Source of the DNA: Candidatus Nitrotoga sp. CP45
GTDB lineage: Bacteria > Pseudomonadota > Gammaproteobacteria > Burkholderiales > Gallionellaceae
NCBI GenBank assembly: GCA_003402375.1
Contig: QFXJ01000045.1
Coordinates: 124,001 to 188,000 of the forward strand
Direction: 5' to 3'
Length of the DNA stretch: 64,000 bases
A model generated the notes under the pieces. It was given only the letters and a program-made list of their open reading frames with translations. It did no database searches and was not told the origin of the DNA. Every line of letters begins with the position of its first letter. Within the stretch, counting starts at the first letter, position 1. This document shows, piece by piece, positions 1-8,438 of the stretch. Position numbers and translations under genes: made by a program.

Positions 1-1
1 G

Positions 2-514
2 TATGCTAAAAGTTCGCTGAATGACAGCTCACTTAAATCGTTGTCAGCGTTGGCAGTGATTGGTTTGTTTTGTAACTCATTTTCGGCGACTGCCGCGCCA
101 ATTCTAGGTTCAGCTTTTGCCAGTTCTTCGATTCGGGGCTCCCTGGGTGGAAAGAATATTGTTCCAAAAGAAAAAATTAGCGGAAATTCGAGCTTCGCCA
201 AAAATGTCTCAGTCGGCAAGGAGGGGTACGAATTTACAACTGGATCCGTACAATGGAATACCCCAATTGCGCAGCAGGGTCAGCTGGATCTGGAAGTTGC
301 GATCAAAGATTTAAATCTCGGGGATCCTACCCTTGCCACAATTGATCCGAACTCTACTGGCCCGATCTTTCCGGATACCGAGTCCGTGAGTAGCGGTGGC
401 TTTAGCCAAGTCGCCAATAATATTGGATCGGCGGCCACAACTGTCCCAGAACCTGCAACCTTGGCGCTGTTGGGACTCGGACTCGCCGGACTTGGATTCG
501 CTCGCCGTCGTTAA
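2..514 (+). CDS. PEP-CTERM sorting-domain protein (5' end outside window)
   Basis: Secreted protein carrying the C-terminal exosortase sorting signal: the motif VPEPATLALLGLGLAGLGF followed by ARRR* is the classical PEP box, hydrophobic segment and basic tail. The reading frame is open to the left edge, and residues before the tracked TTG start (YAKSSLNDSSLKS) look like the basic n-region of a signal peptide followed by a hydrophobic stretch ending in SATA-A. The true start is therefore probably at or beyond position 1. The mature middle part is Ser/Gly/Asn-rich with no enzyme motif. By family knowledge the tail is recognised and cut by XrtA, which is encoded about 21 kb downstream, so this is a likely substrate. 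What the mature protein does is not visible. Confidence 0.85.
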   Translation, partial: YAKSSLNDSSLKSLSALAVIGLFCNSFSATAAPILGSAFASSSIRGSLGGKNIVPKEKISGNSSFAKNVSVGKEGYEFTTGSVQWNTPIAQQGQLDLEVAIKDLNLGDPTLATIDPNSTGPIFPDTESVSSGGFSQVANNIGSAATTVPEPATLALLGLGLAGLGFARRR

Positions 515-1608
515 ACTGCCGGCCACCTGAATTACCACGAAATTAAGCCAGTGAAATCGTTAAGCCTGAAGAGGAGCAGGATATGCGTCATTTTGATGAA
601 AGGCGATTTCAGGTTTGGATTAAAAACGCGTAGCTTCAAATATTCTTCCTCCGAACAGGACGGCAAAATTGCGTGGCTGAATACTGTGGCCAATCGAGAA
701 CGGCTAAAACTAACAGTACTCCGCAGTAGACGAGCAATAGTGGGCATAACTTGGCGTGGAGATGATGAACAGTAGATCGGGATCCGGTAGCATTCGATTA
801 CTAGACGCTGCAATTTTAGTATCAAACCCGGATTGTCCCTTAGAGCTCCTGATGATGTCGCTGAATCTCCTGAATATTTGCTAGCTGCACGCTATCAGCC
901 TTCTGGCTCTTATGATATATGAAGATGGGGAACTAAATAATCATTCGGCTAAAGTCTAGCTTTGCTCAGAAGCCAGAAAGCCGGATTTTCCCTTTGCGAA
1001 ACTTATCCCAGTTAACTTGTGGGCTTAGAGGGATTGGATAAAGAGATGATGGATGTATTATCTCAGAATAATGATCGTAACTGATGCCTGTAATTCCATT
1101 TATCTTTCAAAGCGGCAATAATTATGTGTTGCATTCTATGCTCTGTTGCTATTAGCAGATGCAATACACAATTCAATATTTCATTATTGATTGATAAATT
1201 GAATAAGGCGATGGGTAACATATTATTTATTTTAAATAAAATTCAATTAGCTAACTTCATTCTTTGCCGAGTTAATAAATGTTTGATCTATACTTTGGTG
1301 AGAGTGAATCGGTGTCTTAACTAAGGAGTGCCCAAGCTCAATTGAGATGGGATTGCAAATACAGCGTAGTATTTATACTGAAAAGTACACGAAGCGAATA
1401 GGGTGTGGTGTAGTTAAGAGGATGAGCGGTTCGTCTGGATGAAACAAAAACTATCACCATTTTGGAGGGCTTACGGTCTATTGGAGGCTTTGAGGGGCTC
1501 TCTCAATAATCCCCTTGACTTTGCGATGCCCATATAACGGGGCTTCGTAAACAGCAATTGAGCAATATACAGTTCAGAACCACTTGCATGCGACTGGATA
1601 CAATAAGT
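515..1608. other. gene-free stretch of about 1.1 kb
   Basis: Short ORFs on both strands (551-775 plus, 532-825 minus, 1124-1324 plus) overlap one another, lack a convincing ribosome-binding site and resemble no family I know. The stretch from 1080 to 1320 is AT-rich. No transposase, RNA gene or terminator could be supported. It may be decayed sequence between the PEP-CTERM gene and the beta-helix genes. Confidence 0.5.
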
Positions 1609-2565
1609 TTAGAGGGGAGCTGCTGTGGTTAATGTGCCAGCAACGTTTAAGGTGTTATTCGAGAGGGTATTATTGCCGTAAGAGATCATCGTTCCGTTGA
1701 AGAGCTGCGATAACCCGTGTGTGCTGCTGCCTGTCACCATGCTTTTGCGAACACTGACCGAGGCGGCTCCGACTGCGCTTTCGACAGCAATGCCTATGTT
1801 AGTATTCGAAACTATCGAACGGATCATTTCTATTTTTGCGGCGGCGGTGTTGGTGTCTGCAAGTGCGTATATACCGATTCCACTTCCTATCACAATAGTA
1901 TCGCTTACAGCGGCGGTCGTGGTCGTGCCAGCTATGGAATTGTTCACAAAGATGCCAGCAGTTGAATTACCTAAAAACTTCGATCCAGAAATGTCGGCCG
2001 TAGCTCCCGTTTGAATCTCAATGCCTATATCGCTATCGCGCACAAGGGTGTTAACCATCCGTACCGTTGCTGCTGTTTGGACTAAAACGCCGTGTTGGTT
2101 AACTGGGCTACCACTAATCGAAAAATTAGAAATGACACAGTTTTCGATTGAAAGCTTAGCGCCATCGGTCATTAAAATCCCGGTATCACCGCCTTGGCTA
2201 TTTATAGTCAGGCCGCGCAGAACCACATTCACGCCGGGAGTTGCAATTGTTACTCCCGTCGCCCCTGGGAAGACGGACATGCCGGCATAGACACCTGGGG
2301 CGGCCGTCAAGGAAATCGACTGAGTGAGCGTGACGGTGCCATATGGAGCGGTATCGAGCGCTACGACCTCTCCGTCTGGATCGACCACGGTTACTGCAGT
2401 GCGAAACCACCGGCACGGGAGATTAACGGGACAGTTAGACGTAACATTGGAGTCTGAACCGTAAGAGGCGACAAAGGCACGCTGTACGGCCTGGGCAGGG
2501 GTTACTAATATTGAACAAACAGTAGCAAGCAGATAAACGGCTGAAGATTTCATTAACATGGTCAT
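1609..2565 (-). CDS. secreted right-handed beta-helix protein, copy 1
   Basis: Predicted 318-aa secreted protein. An N-terminal signal peptide (MLMKSSAVYLLATVCSILV...AQA) precedes the conserved opening VQRAFVASYGS and CPVNLPC. The rest is short beta-strand repeats rich in N, G, T and S (for example GLTINSQGGDTGI, NTLVRDSDIGIEI), typical of pectate-lyase-like parallel beta-helices. No catalytic site is evident. It is a clear paralogue of the gene immediately upstream on the same strand (2608-3537), so the two arose by tandem duplication. Where copy 2 has the usual CRTF motif, this copy has CRWF and a changed context. Role unknown; surface carbohydrate binding or adhesion is only an inference from the fold. 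Confidence 0.75.
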   Translation of the reverse strand: MTMLMKSSAVYLLATVCSILVTPAQAVQRAFVASYGSDSNVTSNCPVNLPCRWFRTAVTVVDPDGEVVALDTAPYGTVTLTQSISLTAAPGVYAGMSVFPGATGVTIATPGVNVVLRGLTINSQGGDTGILMTDGAKLSIENCVISNFSISGSPVNQHGVLVQTAATVRMVNTLVRDSDIGIEIQTGATADISGSKFLGNSTAGIFVNNSIAGTTTTAAVSDTIVIGSGIGIYALADTNTAAAKIEMIRSIVSNTNIGIAVESAVGAASVSVRKSMVTGSSTHGLSQLFNGTMISYGNNTLSNNTLNVAGTLTTAAPL

Positions 2566-2607
2566 TTCCTGATTGTTAAAGTTGCGGGCTTTTAAAGAAC
2601 CTGGTAC

Positions 2608-3537
2608 CTACAATAGAGGTGTTGTAGAAAGGGCACCACCAGTGTTAGATGTGTTATCCGTAATAATGTTATTGACTAGCGAAGTTATCGTTCCGCCAGA
2701 ACCCTTTACATAACCGATTGCATTTCCCGTTAGCATGCTATCGCTAAGTGTCAGTGTAGCAGTTCCCCCGGAGGCAGATGCTGCGATGCCTTCTGTCGCA
2801 TTTGTGATTGTTGTACGAACCATAGTTATCCGGGAGTTTCCAGAAGTCGAAAGTGCTTCAATTCCAGTGCCACCTCCAGTCACGACAGTATCGCTGATCG
2901 CAACAGTCGTGGTCGTGCTGTTTATGCTATGTGCATAGATAGCAACATTGCTATTGCCGAGGAACTTGGATCCGGAGATGTCGGCAGTCGCCCCGCCCCG
3001 AAACTCAATGCCAAAGTCATTATCGCGAACAAGAGTGTCAACAATTCGCACCGTAGCTGCCGTGTCAACTAAAACGCCAGATTGGTTGGAACCATTAAAA
3101 TTAGAAATTACACAGTTTTCGATTGAAAGTTTGGAGCCAGCGGTCATGGAAACCCCGGCGGTGCCGCCTTGGCCATTTATAGTAAGGCCGCGCAGAACTA
3201 TATTCACGCCAGGAGATGCAATTGTTATTCCCGTGGCCCCTGGAAAAACGGACATGCCGGCATATGCACCCGGAGCGGCCGTCAATGAAATCGACCGGGT
3301 AAGCGTGACGGTACCATAGGGAGCGGTATCGAGCGCTACGACCTCGCCGTCTGTCGCGACCACGGTTACCGCTGAGTCAAAAGTACGGCAGGGCAAATTA
3401 ACTGGACAATTTGAGGCGACATTAGAGTTAGAGCCATAAGACGCGACAAAGGCACGCTGGACGAGGGCATTTGCAGGGTTTGCTATCGTGGCACACAGAA
3501 GAACTAATAGACACAGGGCTGGGGAATTTCTTAACAT
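2608..3537 (-). CDS. secreted right-handed beta-helix protein, copy 2
   Basis: Predicted 309-aa secreted protein, paralogous to the neighbouring 1609-2565 gene along most of its length. It has a signal peptide (MLRNSPALCLLVLLCATIA...ANA) and then VQRAFVASYGSNSNV, CPVNLPCRTFDSAVTVV and the shared block DGEVVALDTAPYGTVTLT. Beta-helix rungs follow. The CRTF motif is intact here, so this is probably the less diverged copy. The start is an ATG preceded by a purine-rich AGGAG-like sequence. The two genes are 42 bp apart and could be co-transcribed. Function beyond a secreted beta-helix cannot be read from the sequence. Confidence 0.75.
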   Translation of the reverse strand: MLRNSPALCLLVLLCATIANPANALVQRAFVASYGSNSNVASNCPVNLPCRTFDSAVTVVATDGEVVALDTAPYGTVTLTRSISLTAAPGAYAGMSVFPGATGITIASPGVNIVLRGLTINGQGGTAGVSMTAGSKLSIENCVISNFNGSNQSGVLVDTAATVRIVDTLVRDNDFGIEFRGGATADISGSKFLGNSNVAIYAHSINSTTTTVAISDTVVTGGGTGIEALSTSGNSRITMVRTTITNATEGIAASASGGTATLTLSDSMLTGNAIGYVKGSGGTITSLVNNIITDNTSNTGGALSTTPLL

Positions 3538-4012
3538 GATTGTCTCCTAATATTTTGATTAAATTCTATATTTATATTGACAGGATGGATTTGAATCGGA
3601 ATTCTACTGGTATTAGAGAGAGCTCCCAAGGTAATTGCGCTGAATGTGATAATAGTATTATTGACACAATTGCATTGTCCAAAACGTTATCCTTTTGCTA
3701 AAGTAACACAGTTTTTATTCATCTATCATGAAAATTACCGGATGTAAAGATGTTTTACAATAAAAAAAGTCGTATAAGTATCATATCAAAAATGAAATGA
3801 GCGTGATCATATTACGTTAACTTAACAAGCATAAACCATGCCAAATGGTAGTGTGTAAATAAAACTTTTTTATTTACAGCACCTTAATTTATTTACAACA
3901 TTTTATTATTTAATAGAAATGTATTTTTGAAAATGAGTGTAAAAACCCCCGACATTTTGACGCCTTGACTAACTTTTTATTTTGAAGAGTCCGCAATGAG
4001 GTTGCAGATGCG
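3538..4012. other. AT-rich non-coding stretch
   Basis: About 475 bp of strongly AT-rich sequence upstream of the beta-helix pair, with no ORF of note. It probably contains the promoter of the pair on the minus strand. I could not pick a specific -35/-10 or sigma-54 site with confidence. Confidence 0.4.
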
Positions 4013-4168
4013 TCATATAAGCATTTTGTGTGTATCCTTGAGCAATAGAAGTCGTTGTTTCTCTCTCAGCGGTGAGGGTACAAAGCCAAACCGTGCATAG
4101 AGCTTAGCTAAATCAGCGATTGCGCGCGCTGTGCCAATTCTGATCAAGTGGTCTGCCAAGATTGACGG
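4013..4168 (-). pseudogene. C-terminal remnant of a GNAT acetyltransferase (tentative)
   Basis: The minus strand encodes an open frame ending at the TGA complementary to 4013-4015, reading ...RIGTARAIADLAKLYARFGFV then PSPLREKQRLLLLKDT. The YARFGFVPSP block resembles the last core strand of GNAT-fold acetyltransferases. The frame is closed upstream by a stop at 4169-4171, which is shared with the end of the adenosyltransferase gene, and no start codon is available. This is therefore at most the tail of a broken gene. Family assignment rests on a short segment only. Confidence 0.35.
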
Positions 4169-4729
4169 TTATGCCTCTTGCAATTTTACTGATTGTCTTT
4201 GCCATAAAATTTCTTCTTGCCCCATTGTGCGATTGAGTACACGACACAGTATGAATAATAAGTCAGAAAGACGGTTTAGGTAGGGTAGGCCATATTGTGG
4301 CACGGCTTCGAGCTGAGCGAGTGCGGCGAAGTCTCGTTCAGCGCGGCGTGTCACGGTACGCGCTACATGGCATTGTGCTGCTGCACGGGTTCCACCCGGC
4401 AGGATGAATTCTTTAAGTGGTGGCAGGCCAGCATTGTAATGAGCAATGGCGGCATCCAAGTGCTGGAGCTTGTTTTCGGTAAATTGCGCAGCAGGATATG
4501 CCAACGCGCCACCGAGATCGAACAGGTCATGTTGTACATGTAACAGCAAGTTGCGCACGTCGTCCGGTACGGTTTCAGCAAGCAGTACGCCGAGGTGGCT
4601 GTTGAGTTCATCTACGCTGCCGATAGCGTGAATACGTGCGCAATATTTTTCCACGCGCGTGCCATCGGCTAGCCCGGTGCTTCCTTTATCCCCCGTGCGG
4701 GTGACAATTTTGCTTAAACGATTAGCCAC
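4169..4729 (-). CDS. pduO: cob(I)yrinic acid a,c-diamide adenosyltransferase, PduO type
   Basis: ATP:corrinoid adenosyltransferase that makes adenosylcobalamin. The N-terminal motif KIVTRTGDKGSTGLADG is the ATP-binding signature of the PduO/MMAB family. The later blocks DELNSHLG, FDLGGALA, FILPGGT and CHVARTVTRRAER match the family, and about 186 aa is the usual length. I prefer the GTG start at 4729 over the tracked TTG at 4747. It is preceded by GGAGA at good spacing, and its G is shared with the TAG stop of the DUF1841 gene, suggesting translational coupling. No other cobalamin genes are nearby, so it probably serves salvage. Confidence 0.9.
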   Translation of the reverse strand: MANRLSKIVTRTGDKGSTGLADGTRVEKYCARIHAIGSVDELNSHLGVLLAETVPDDVRNLLLHVQHDLFDLGGALAYPAAQFTENKLQHLDAAIAHYNAGLPPLKEFILPGGTRAAAQCHVARTVTRRAERDFAALAQLEAVPQYGLPYLNRLSDLLFILCRVLNRTMGQEEILWQRQSVKLQEA

Positions 4730-5151
4730 TATTGTTTCTCCAGACAATTCAAGTATACGTTTGCATCTGGGGCCGTGCCGTTACGTTGTGCTTGCCAGAT
4801 CATCTCACCCAGGCATTCCATCATGCGATGTTGGGCGTTGTGTTCTGATTCATGTTTTGCGACAAGCCGCTGAAAATGCATGCGGATGCCATGCGGTTGG
4901 TCGATGGAAATCTGTTCCTCAATGGTGAGGTGCATCATCAGGTGTAGAAAGGGGTTGGTCGTGCCTTGCTCTGGTGTGTAGTCTTTATCCTGATAGCGTT
5001 CCGGATTTTCCAGCATGGCGTAATATTCTGGATGTTTTTCGATTAGCTGTGCAGTGAGGTCTTCTAGCGGAGAGAGCAGCGTGCCTGCGCGACGCTTGCG
5101 CCAGGTATCGATGAGGAATAGCCGTGCTTCATCTCTGCTGGGATTGAACAT
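4729..5151 (-). CDS. DUF1841 family protein
   Basis: 140-aa cytoplasmic protein of the DUF1841 family, common in beta- and gammaproteobacteria and of unknown function. Recognisable features are the opening MFNPSRDEARLFLIDTW, the block HPEYYAML and a His-rich central segment (NPFLHLMMHLTIEEQ) followed by HESEHNAQHRMMECLGEMIW near the C-terminus. The arrangement of His and Glu residues suggests a possible metal site, but that is inference. It lies 3 bp after nth and touches the adenosyltransferase start, so the three minus-strand genes form an operon. Confidence 0.8.
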   Translation of the reverse strand: MFNPSRDEARLFLIDTWRKRRAGTLLSPLEDLTAQLIEKHPEYYAMLENPERYQDKDYTPEQGTTNPFLHLMMHLTIEEQISIDQPHGIRMHFQRLVAKHESEHNAQHRMMECLGEMIWQAQRNGTAPDANVYLNCLEKQ

Positions 5152-5154
5152 TTT

Positions 5155-5787
5155 TTATATTTCCTTGTAGTGGTATTCGCACAGATCAACGATGCTACAA
5201 ATTCCACATTTTGGTTTGCGTGCTTGACATATATAGCGTCCATGCAGGATCAGCCAATGGTGTGCATCATGTTTGAATTTGTCCGGTACGAACTTGAGCA
5301 GTTTTTGTTCTACTTCCAGTGTCGTTTTGCCGGGGGCAAGGCCGGTGCGGTTGGATACGCGAAAGATGTGGGTATCCACTGCGATGGTAGGTTGGCCGAA
5401 GGCAGTGTTGAGCACTACGTTTGCGGTCTTGCGTCCTACGCCCGGCAGAGCTTCCAGCGCCTCGCGTGTTTGCGGCACTTTGCCATCATGATTTTCCAAT
5501 AATAGTCGGCAGGTTTGAATAATGTGCTTTGCCTTGGTTTTGTAAAGACCGATGCGCTGAACATAGCCGCGCAATTTTTCTTCGCTCAAGTCGAGAATGT
5601 CCTGCGGCGTGTTAGCCACCGGGAATAATTGCCGGGTGGCGGTATTTACGCTGACATCGGTAGCTTGCGCCGAGAGGATCACCGCCACAAGGAGCTCAAA
5701 CGCCGAGTGGTATTCCAACTCAGTGGTAGGGTGCGGATTGGCTGCTTGCAGGCGTAGAAAAATTTCTTGGCGTTTTGCTGGATTCAC
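5155..5787 (-). CDS. nth: endonuclease III (DNA glycosylase/AP lyase)
   Basis: Base-excision repair enzyme that removes oxidised pyrimidines and cuts the abasic site. The 210-aa protein is close to the E. coli Nth length. The helix-hairpin-helix motif LPGVGRKTANVVLN contains the catalytic lysine. The catalytic aspartate lies in AVDTHIFRVSNRTG. The [4Fe-4S] cluster loop is seen as CQARKPKCGICSIVDLC (C-x6-C-x2-C-x5-C). It is the first gene of the nth-DUF1841-pduO minus-strand operon. All catalytic and cluster residues are present, so it should be active. Confidence 0.97.
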   Translation of the reverse strand: MNPAKRQEIFLRLQAANPHPTTELEYHSAFELLVAVILSAQATDVSVNTATRQLFPVANTPQDILDLSEEKLRGYVQRIGLYKTKAKHIIQTCRLLLENHDGKVPQTREALEALPGVGRKTANVVLNTAFGQPTIAVDTHIFRVSNRTGLAPGKTTLEVEQKLLKFVPDKFKHDAHHWLILHGRYICQARKPKCGICSIVDLCEYHYKEI

Positions 5788-6014
5788 GAAGTTGTCTCAC
5801 ACAAGCAAAATTGGGCTGCGCAGTAGTTGTTCATAATGAGGTCGTAAGCTTGCAGGAGGATTTTGTAACTTCTAAAACCGGCATCCGAAATGCGGCAAGA
5901 TTGTTTCATTTGGATAATACCTTCTTTGAGTTGCCATATCGAGATGTAAAATTCACATTTCAATATGAAATCGGATTAAGGATAGGCAGGCTGGTTAGCA
6001 AGAATGGGGTAGCT

Positions 6015-6105
6015 TAGTGCTGTTGCGCTGAGGTATACGGAACAGCTTAAGCCAGATTGACTTCTGTCTTGACGGAAGGGTTCACTGTACGCTACGCTGG
6101 CACTA
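6015..6105 (+). promoter_or_regulatory. possible structured leader ahead of the molybdenum-cofactor genes
   Basis: The 350-bp gap between the divergent nth and mobB holds no convincing gene. Near its right end TAGTGC (6015-6020) can pair with GCACTA (6100-6105), closing a ~90-nt domain. Inside it GCTGTT and AACAGC can form another hairpin, and CTTC pairs with GAAG. This is where a regulatory leader for the moa/mob genes would sit, but I cannot match it to the Moco RNA motif. Pairing was found by eye; no folding or covariation was computed. Confidence 0.25.
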
Positions 6106-6136
6106 CTATTTGGTCACGTGCATTTAAATAAACTTT

Positions 6137-6652
6137 ATGTTTAATAAAAAAATAATGGGTTTCGCGGGTTATTCCGGTAGCGGCAAAACGACGTTGCTGG
6201 AAAAAGTTATTCCTTTTCTGACTGCACAAGGCTTGCGCATTGCCGTTATTAAGCATGCCCACCATGATTTCGACATCGATAAACCGGGTAAAGATACCTA
6301 TCGCCATCGCAAGGCAGGTGCGGGCGAAGTATTGATTGTTTCTGCGCAAAGATGGGCGTTAATGCATGAACTGAACGATGAATCGGAGCCTAGCCTGGAA
6401 TATCTCTGTTCACGCTTCTCAGCCTATGACCTTATATTGGCGGAAGGTTACAAGCATGCAGCCATACCAAAATTGGAGGTGTATCGCAAAGAAACCGGGG
6501 TGGAAAGTCTATATCCATCCGAACCGGGTATTATTGCAGTTGTGACAAATAGCAAAGATAAATTCCCGCTACCTGTGCTTGATATTGACGCGCCAAAGGA
6601 AGTGGCCGATTTTATTCTGAATTATTTTTCCAGGGAAAGTCATGAAAATTGA
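6137..6652 (+). CDS. mobB: molybdopterin-guanine dinucleotide biosynthesis adaptor MobB
   Basis: P-loop GTP-binding adaptor that assists MobA in attaching GMP to molybdopterin. The Walker A motif GYSGSGKTTL lies at residues 10-19. The block AVIKHAHHDFDIDKPGKDTYRHRKAGA is diagnostic for MobB, as is the later ILAEGYKHAAIPKLEVYR. At 171 aa it has the usual length. It opens the plus-strand molybdenum-cofactor block, and its last codons overlap the start of the first moaD-like gene by 11 bp. mobA, moaA and moeA are not in this window. Confidence 0.95.
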   Translation: MFNKKIMGFAGYSGSGKTTLLEKVIPFLTAQGLRIAVIKHAHHDFDIDKPGKDTYRHRKAGAGEVLIVSAQRWALMHELNDESEPSLEYLCSRFSAYDLILAEGYKHAAIPKLEVYRKETGVESLYPSEPGIIAVVTNSKDKFPLPVLDIDAPKEVADFILNYFSRESHEN

Positions 6653-6872
6653 GATAGTGTATTTTGGTAAGCCGAGAGAAAATTTGAAGATATCACAGGA
6701 AACTGTAGATGTTCCAGGGGAGTCATTGACGCTTGCCGAGCTGCTTGCGTGGCTAAGTTTGCGAGGAGAAGTATGGGCACAACAAATGAATGAAGACCGT
6801 GTGCGCTGTGCGGTTAATCAGGACTTTGCCAGTCTGGCAAGAGTATTGAACACAAATGACGAGATTGCCATT
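6561..6872 (+). repeat. segmental duplication, unit A (mobB tail plus moaD body)
   Basis: This stretch aligns by eye with 7150-7462. It begins in the last ~30 codons of mobB (AATTCCCG...TTATTTTTCCAGG), runs through the shared ATGAAAATTGA start and continues along the moaD body to GACGAGAT(T/C)GCCATT. Beyond that point the two units are unrelated. The repeat therefore includes a fragment of mobB that has no coding role in unit B, which shows it arose by duplication rather than independent gain. Confidence 0.85.
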
Positions 6873-6965
6873 ACCGCTCATTACCATGGCTGTTCAGAAT
6901 TTTGGATTGATGATCCACGTTTAAGGCCAATTGAGCCGCGCTTTAAACCGAATCTGTGTTCTTGA
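6642..6965 (+). CDS. MoaD-like protein lacking the C-terminal Gly-Gly (probably inactive copy)
   Basis: Residues 1 to about 77 match MoaD, the small sulfur-carrier subunit of molybdopterin synthase, and closely match the second copy at 7232-7486 (MKIE.VYFG.PRE.LKIS.ET.DVP). After DEIAI the normal ending is replaced by TAHYHGCSEFWIDDPRLRPI and a further ~14 residues. The obligatory C-terminal Gly-Gly, which is adenylated and thiocarboxylated, is therefore missing. Without it the protein cannot carry sulfur, so it is a non-functional or repurposed copy. The segment SEFWIDDPRLRPIEP loosely resembles the start of IS5-type transposases, which would explain the new tail; that is a weak inference. 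Confidence 0.8.
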   Translation: MKIEIVYFGKPRENLKISQETVDVPGESLTLAELLAWLSLRGEVWAQQMNEDRVRCAVNQDFASLARVLNTNDEIAITAHYHGCSEFWIDDPRLRPIEPRFKPNLCS

Positions 6966-7149
6966 TTTTCCAGTAAATTTACAAATTGCCGTACAAAAAA
7001 TTCGCTCATCGTAGCGAACCGTGCGGGAGTTTGCCGCTTGGCGAAAAGTAAATCCGCTTATTTTCCGGCAGGCTCAGGACGAATGGATTGGCTCCTTTAT
7101 GCTAAAGGTTGAAAGTTGATTACCCACTCTATTTCACATACAGCTAAGA

Positions 7150-7462
7150 AATTCCCGTTATTTGTACTTGATATGAACGCATCCAAAGTAATTAGCCGTA
7201 TTTATTTTGAATTATTTTTCCAGGAACAACTATGAAAATTGAATTGGTGTATTTCGGCCGGCCGAGAGAGCATTTGAAGATATCACGTGAAACCGCAGAT
7301 GTGCCAGCAGAAGCATCCACGCTAGCCGGTCTTCTGGCATGGCTGCGTTTGCGTGGAGATATATGGGCGCAGGAGCTGGCAGACAGCCGCGTGCGTTGCG
7401 CGATTAATCAAGAGTTTGCTGGTTTGCCTGCCGCCATTAACGAGCATGACGAGATCGCCATT
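7150..7462 (+). repeat. segmental duplication, unit B
   Basis: Partner of 6561-6872. Its first ~80 bp are a degenerate, non-coding copy of the mobB 3' end directly upstream of the intact moaD. Frame is lost (for example GATATGAACG against GATATTGACG), which indicates free drift of that part. The 6966-7149 sequence between the units contains no gene. Confidence 0.85.
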
Positions 7463-7486
7463 TTCTCGCCTATCTCCGGAGGTTGA
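7232..7486 (+). CDS. moaD: molybdopterin synthase sulfur-carrier subunit MoaD
   Basis: 84-aa ubiquitin-fold sulfur carrier of molybdopterin synthase. It has the family length and ends correctly in FSPISGG, the Gly-Gly that is activated by MoeB and loaded with sulfur. The gene starts at an ATG after a purine-rich CAGGAACAACT sequence, itself derived from the duplicated mobB tail. It ends one base before the moaE start, so the two synthase subunits are translated together. This is the functional copy of the duplicated pair. Confidence 0.95.
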   Translation: MKIELVYFGRPREHLKISRETADVPAEASTLAGLLAWLRLRGDIWAQELADSRVRCAINQEFAGLPAAINEHDEIAIFSPISGG

Positions 7487-7487
7487 A

Positions 7488-7961
7488 ATGAGCGTGTTAA
7501 TACAGGAAGATGATTTTGACCTTGCCGCCGAATTGACAGCCCTGCGTTCCGGAAACTCAAAAGTGGGTGCCATGGTGAGCTTCGTCGGTTTAGTGCGCGA
7601 TTTTAGTCATAATGAAACGATAGAAAGTATTTATCTTGAATACTATCCCGGCATGACTGAAAAGGCGCTGAATAAAATCATTGCTGAGGCGACTGAACGG
7701 TGGAGCTTAATAAATGTACGTGTAATTCACCGCATTGGGCAATTGTTTGCAAACGACCAGATTGTGTTGGTGGCGACTACGGCATTGCATCGCGGTGAAG
7801 CATTTGCGGGCTGTGAATTTATTATTGATTACCTGAAAACTGCCGCCCCATTCTGGAAAAAAGAACAAACCAGGGAAGGGTCACAGTGGCTGGAAACACG
7901 TGAGACAGACGTGAAACGCATGGAACATTGGCATAACGATACAGTCAGGAAATCAGCATGA
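7488..7961 (+). CDS. moaE: molybdopterin synthase catalytic subunit MoaE
   Basis: Large subunit of molybdopterin synthase, which converts cyclic pyranopterin monophosphate to molybdopterin using sulfur from MoaD. The tracked ORF begins at 7353 inside moaD. The real start is the ATG at 7488 ([16 protein letters not shown]), giving 157 aa. Family motifs include [30 protein letters not shown] and the active-site lysine block PFWKKEQT. It follows moaD by 1 bp and overlaps moaC by an ATGA, indicating a tight operon. Confidence 0.95.
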   Translation: MSVLIQEDDFDLAAELTALRSGNSKVGAMVSFVGLVRDFSHNETIESIYLEYYPGMTEKALNKIIAEATERWSLINVRVIHRIGQLFANDQIVLVATTALHRGEAFAGCEFIIDYLKTAAPFWKKEQTREGSQWLETRETDVKRMEHWHNDTVRKSA

Positions 7962-8437
7962 CAAATGGCATGACCCACTTCGATCAAGACGGACAGGCAC
8001 ATATGGTGGATGTTGCTGGCAAGAGCGAGACCCAGCGTATCGCAAAAGCGTCCGGTAGTATTAAAATGAGTCCCAGTACGTTGGAGTTGATTGCTTCTGG
8101 GACAGCCAAGAAGGGCGATGTGCTGGGTATAGCGCGTATCGCTGCAATACAGGCGAGCAAACGTACCGCTGAATTAATTCCATTATGCCACCCATTGTAT
8201 CTGACCCGTGTTGCGGTAGAGTTCCATCTCGATCATGAGAACAGCACGGTGGAATGCATCGCCACCGCAGAAACGTTTGGCCGCACTGGTGTTGAAATAG
8301 AAGCCATGACCGCAGTAAGTATCGCCCTGCTGACTATCTATGATATGTGCAAGGCGGTTGATCGTGGCATGGAAATTAACCGGCTACGCTTACTGGAAAA
8401 AAAAGGTGGGCGTTCAGGGCATTGGCAGGCTGCATAA
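7958..8437 (+). CDS. moaC: cyclic pyranopterin monophosphate synthase MoaC
   Basis: Second enzyme of molybdenum-cofactor synthesis, acting on the MoaA product to make cyclic pyranopterin monophosphate. The 159-aa sequence shows [15 protein letters not shown], the conserved LIPLCHPL, and [20 protein letters not shown] followed by KAVDRGM near the C-terminus, all typical of MoaC. Its start overlaps the moaE stop in an ATGA arrangement. It ends 1 bp from the convergent mogA stop, leaving no room for a separate intergenic terminator. Confidence 0.97.
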   Translation: MTNGMTHFDQDGQAHMVDVAGKSETQRIAKASGSIKMSPSTLELIASGTAKKGDVLGIARIAAIQASKRTAELIPLCHPLYLTRVAVEFHLDHENSTVECIATAETFGRTGVEIEAMTAVSIALLTIYDMCKAVDRGMEINRLRLLEKKGGRSGHWQAA

Positions 8438-8438
8438 C

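Noticed and set aside
551-825. Overlapping ORFs on both strands after the PEP-CTERM gene (74 and 97 aa)
   Set aside because: They overlap each other antisense, show no family resemblance and lack a credible ribosome-binding site.
3538-4012. Sigma-54 promoter for the beta-helix genes
   Set aside because: A GTGCCA hexamer occurs nearby (within the GNAT remnant), but the required GC element at correct spacing and position is absent.
5775-6017. 80-aa plus-strand ORF in the nth-mobB gap
   Set aside because: It begins inside nth on the opposite strand, its composition is random, and the region is better read as a non-coding leader.
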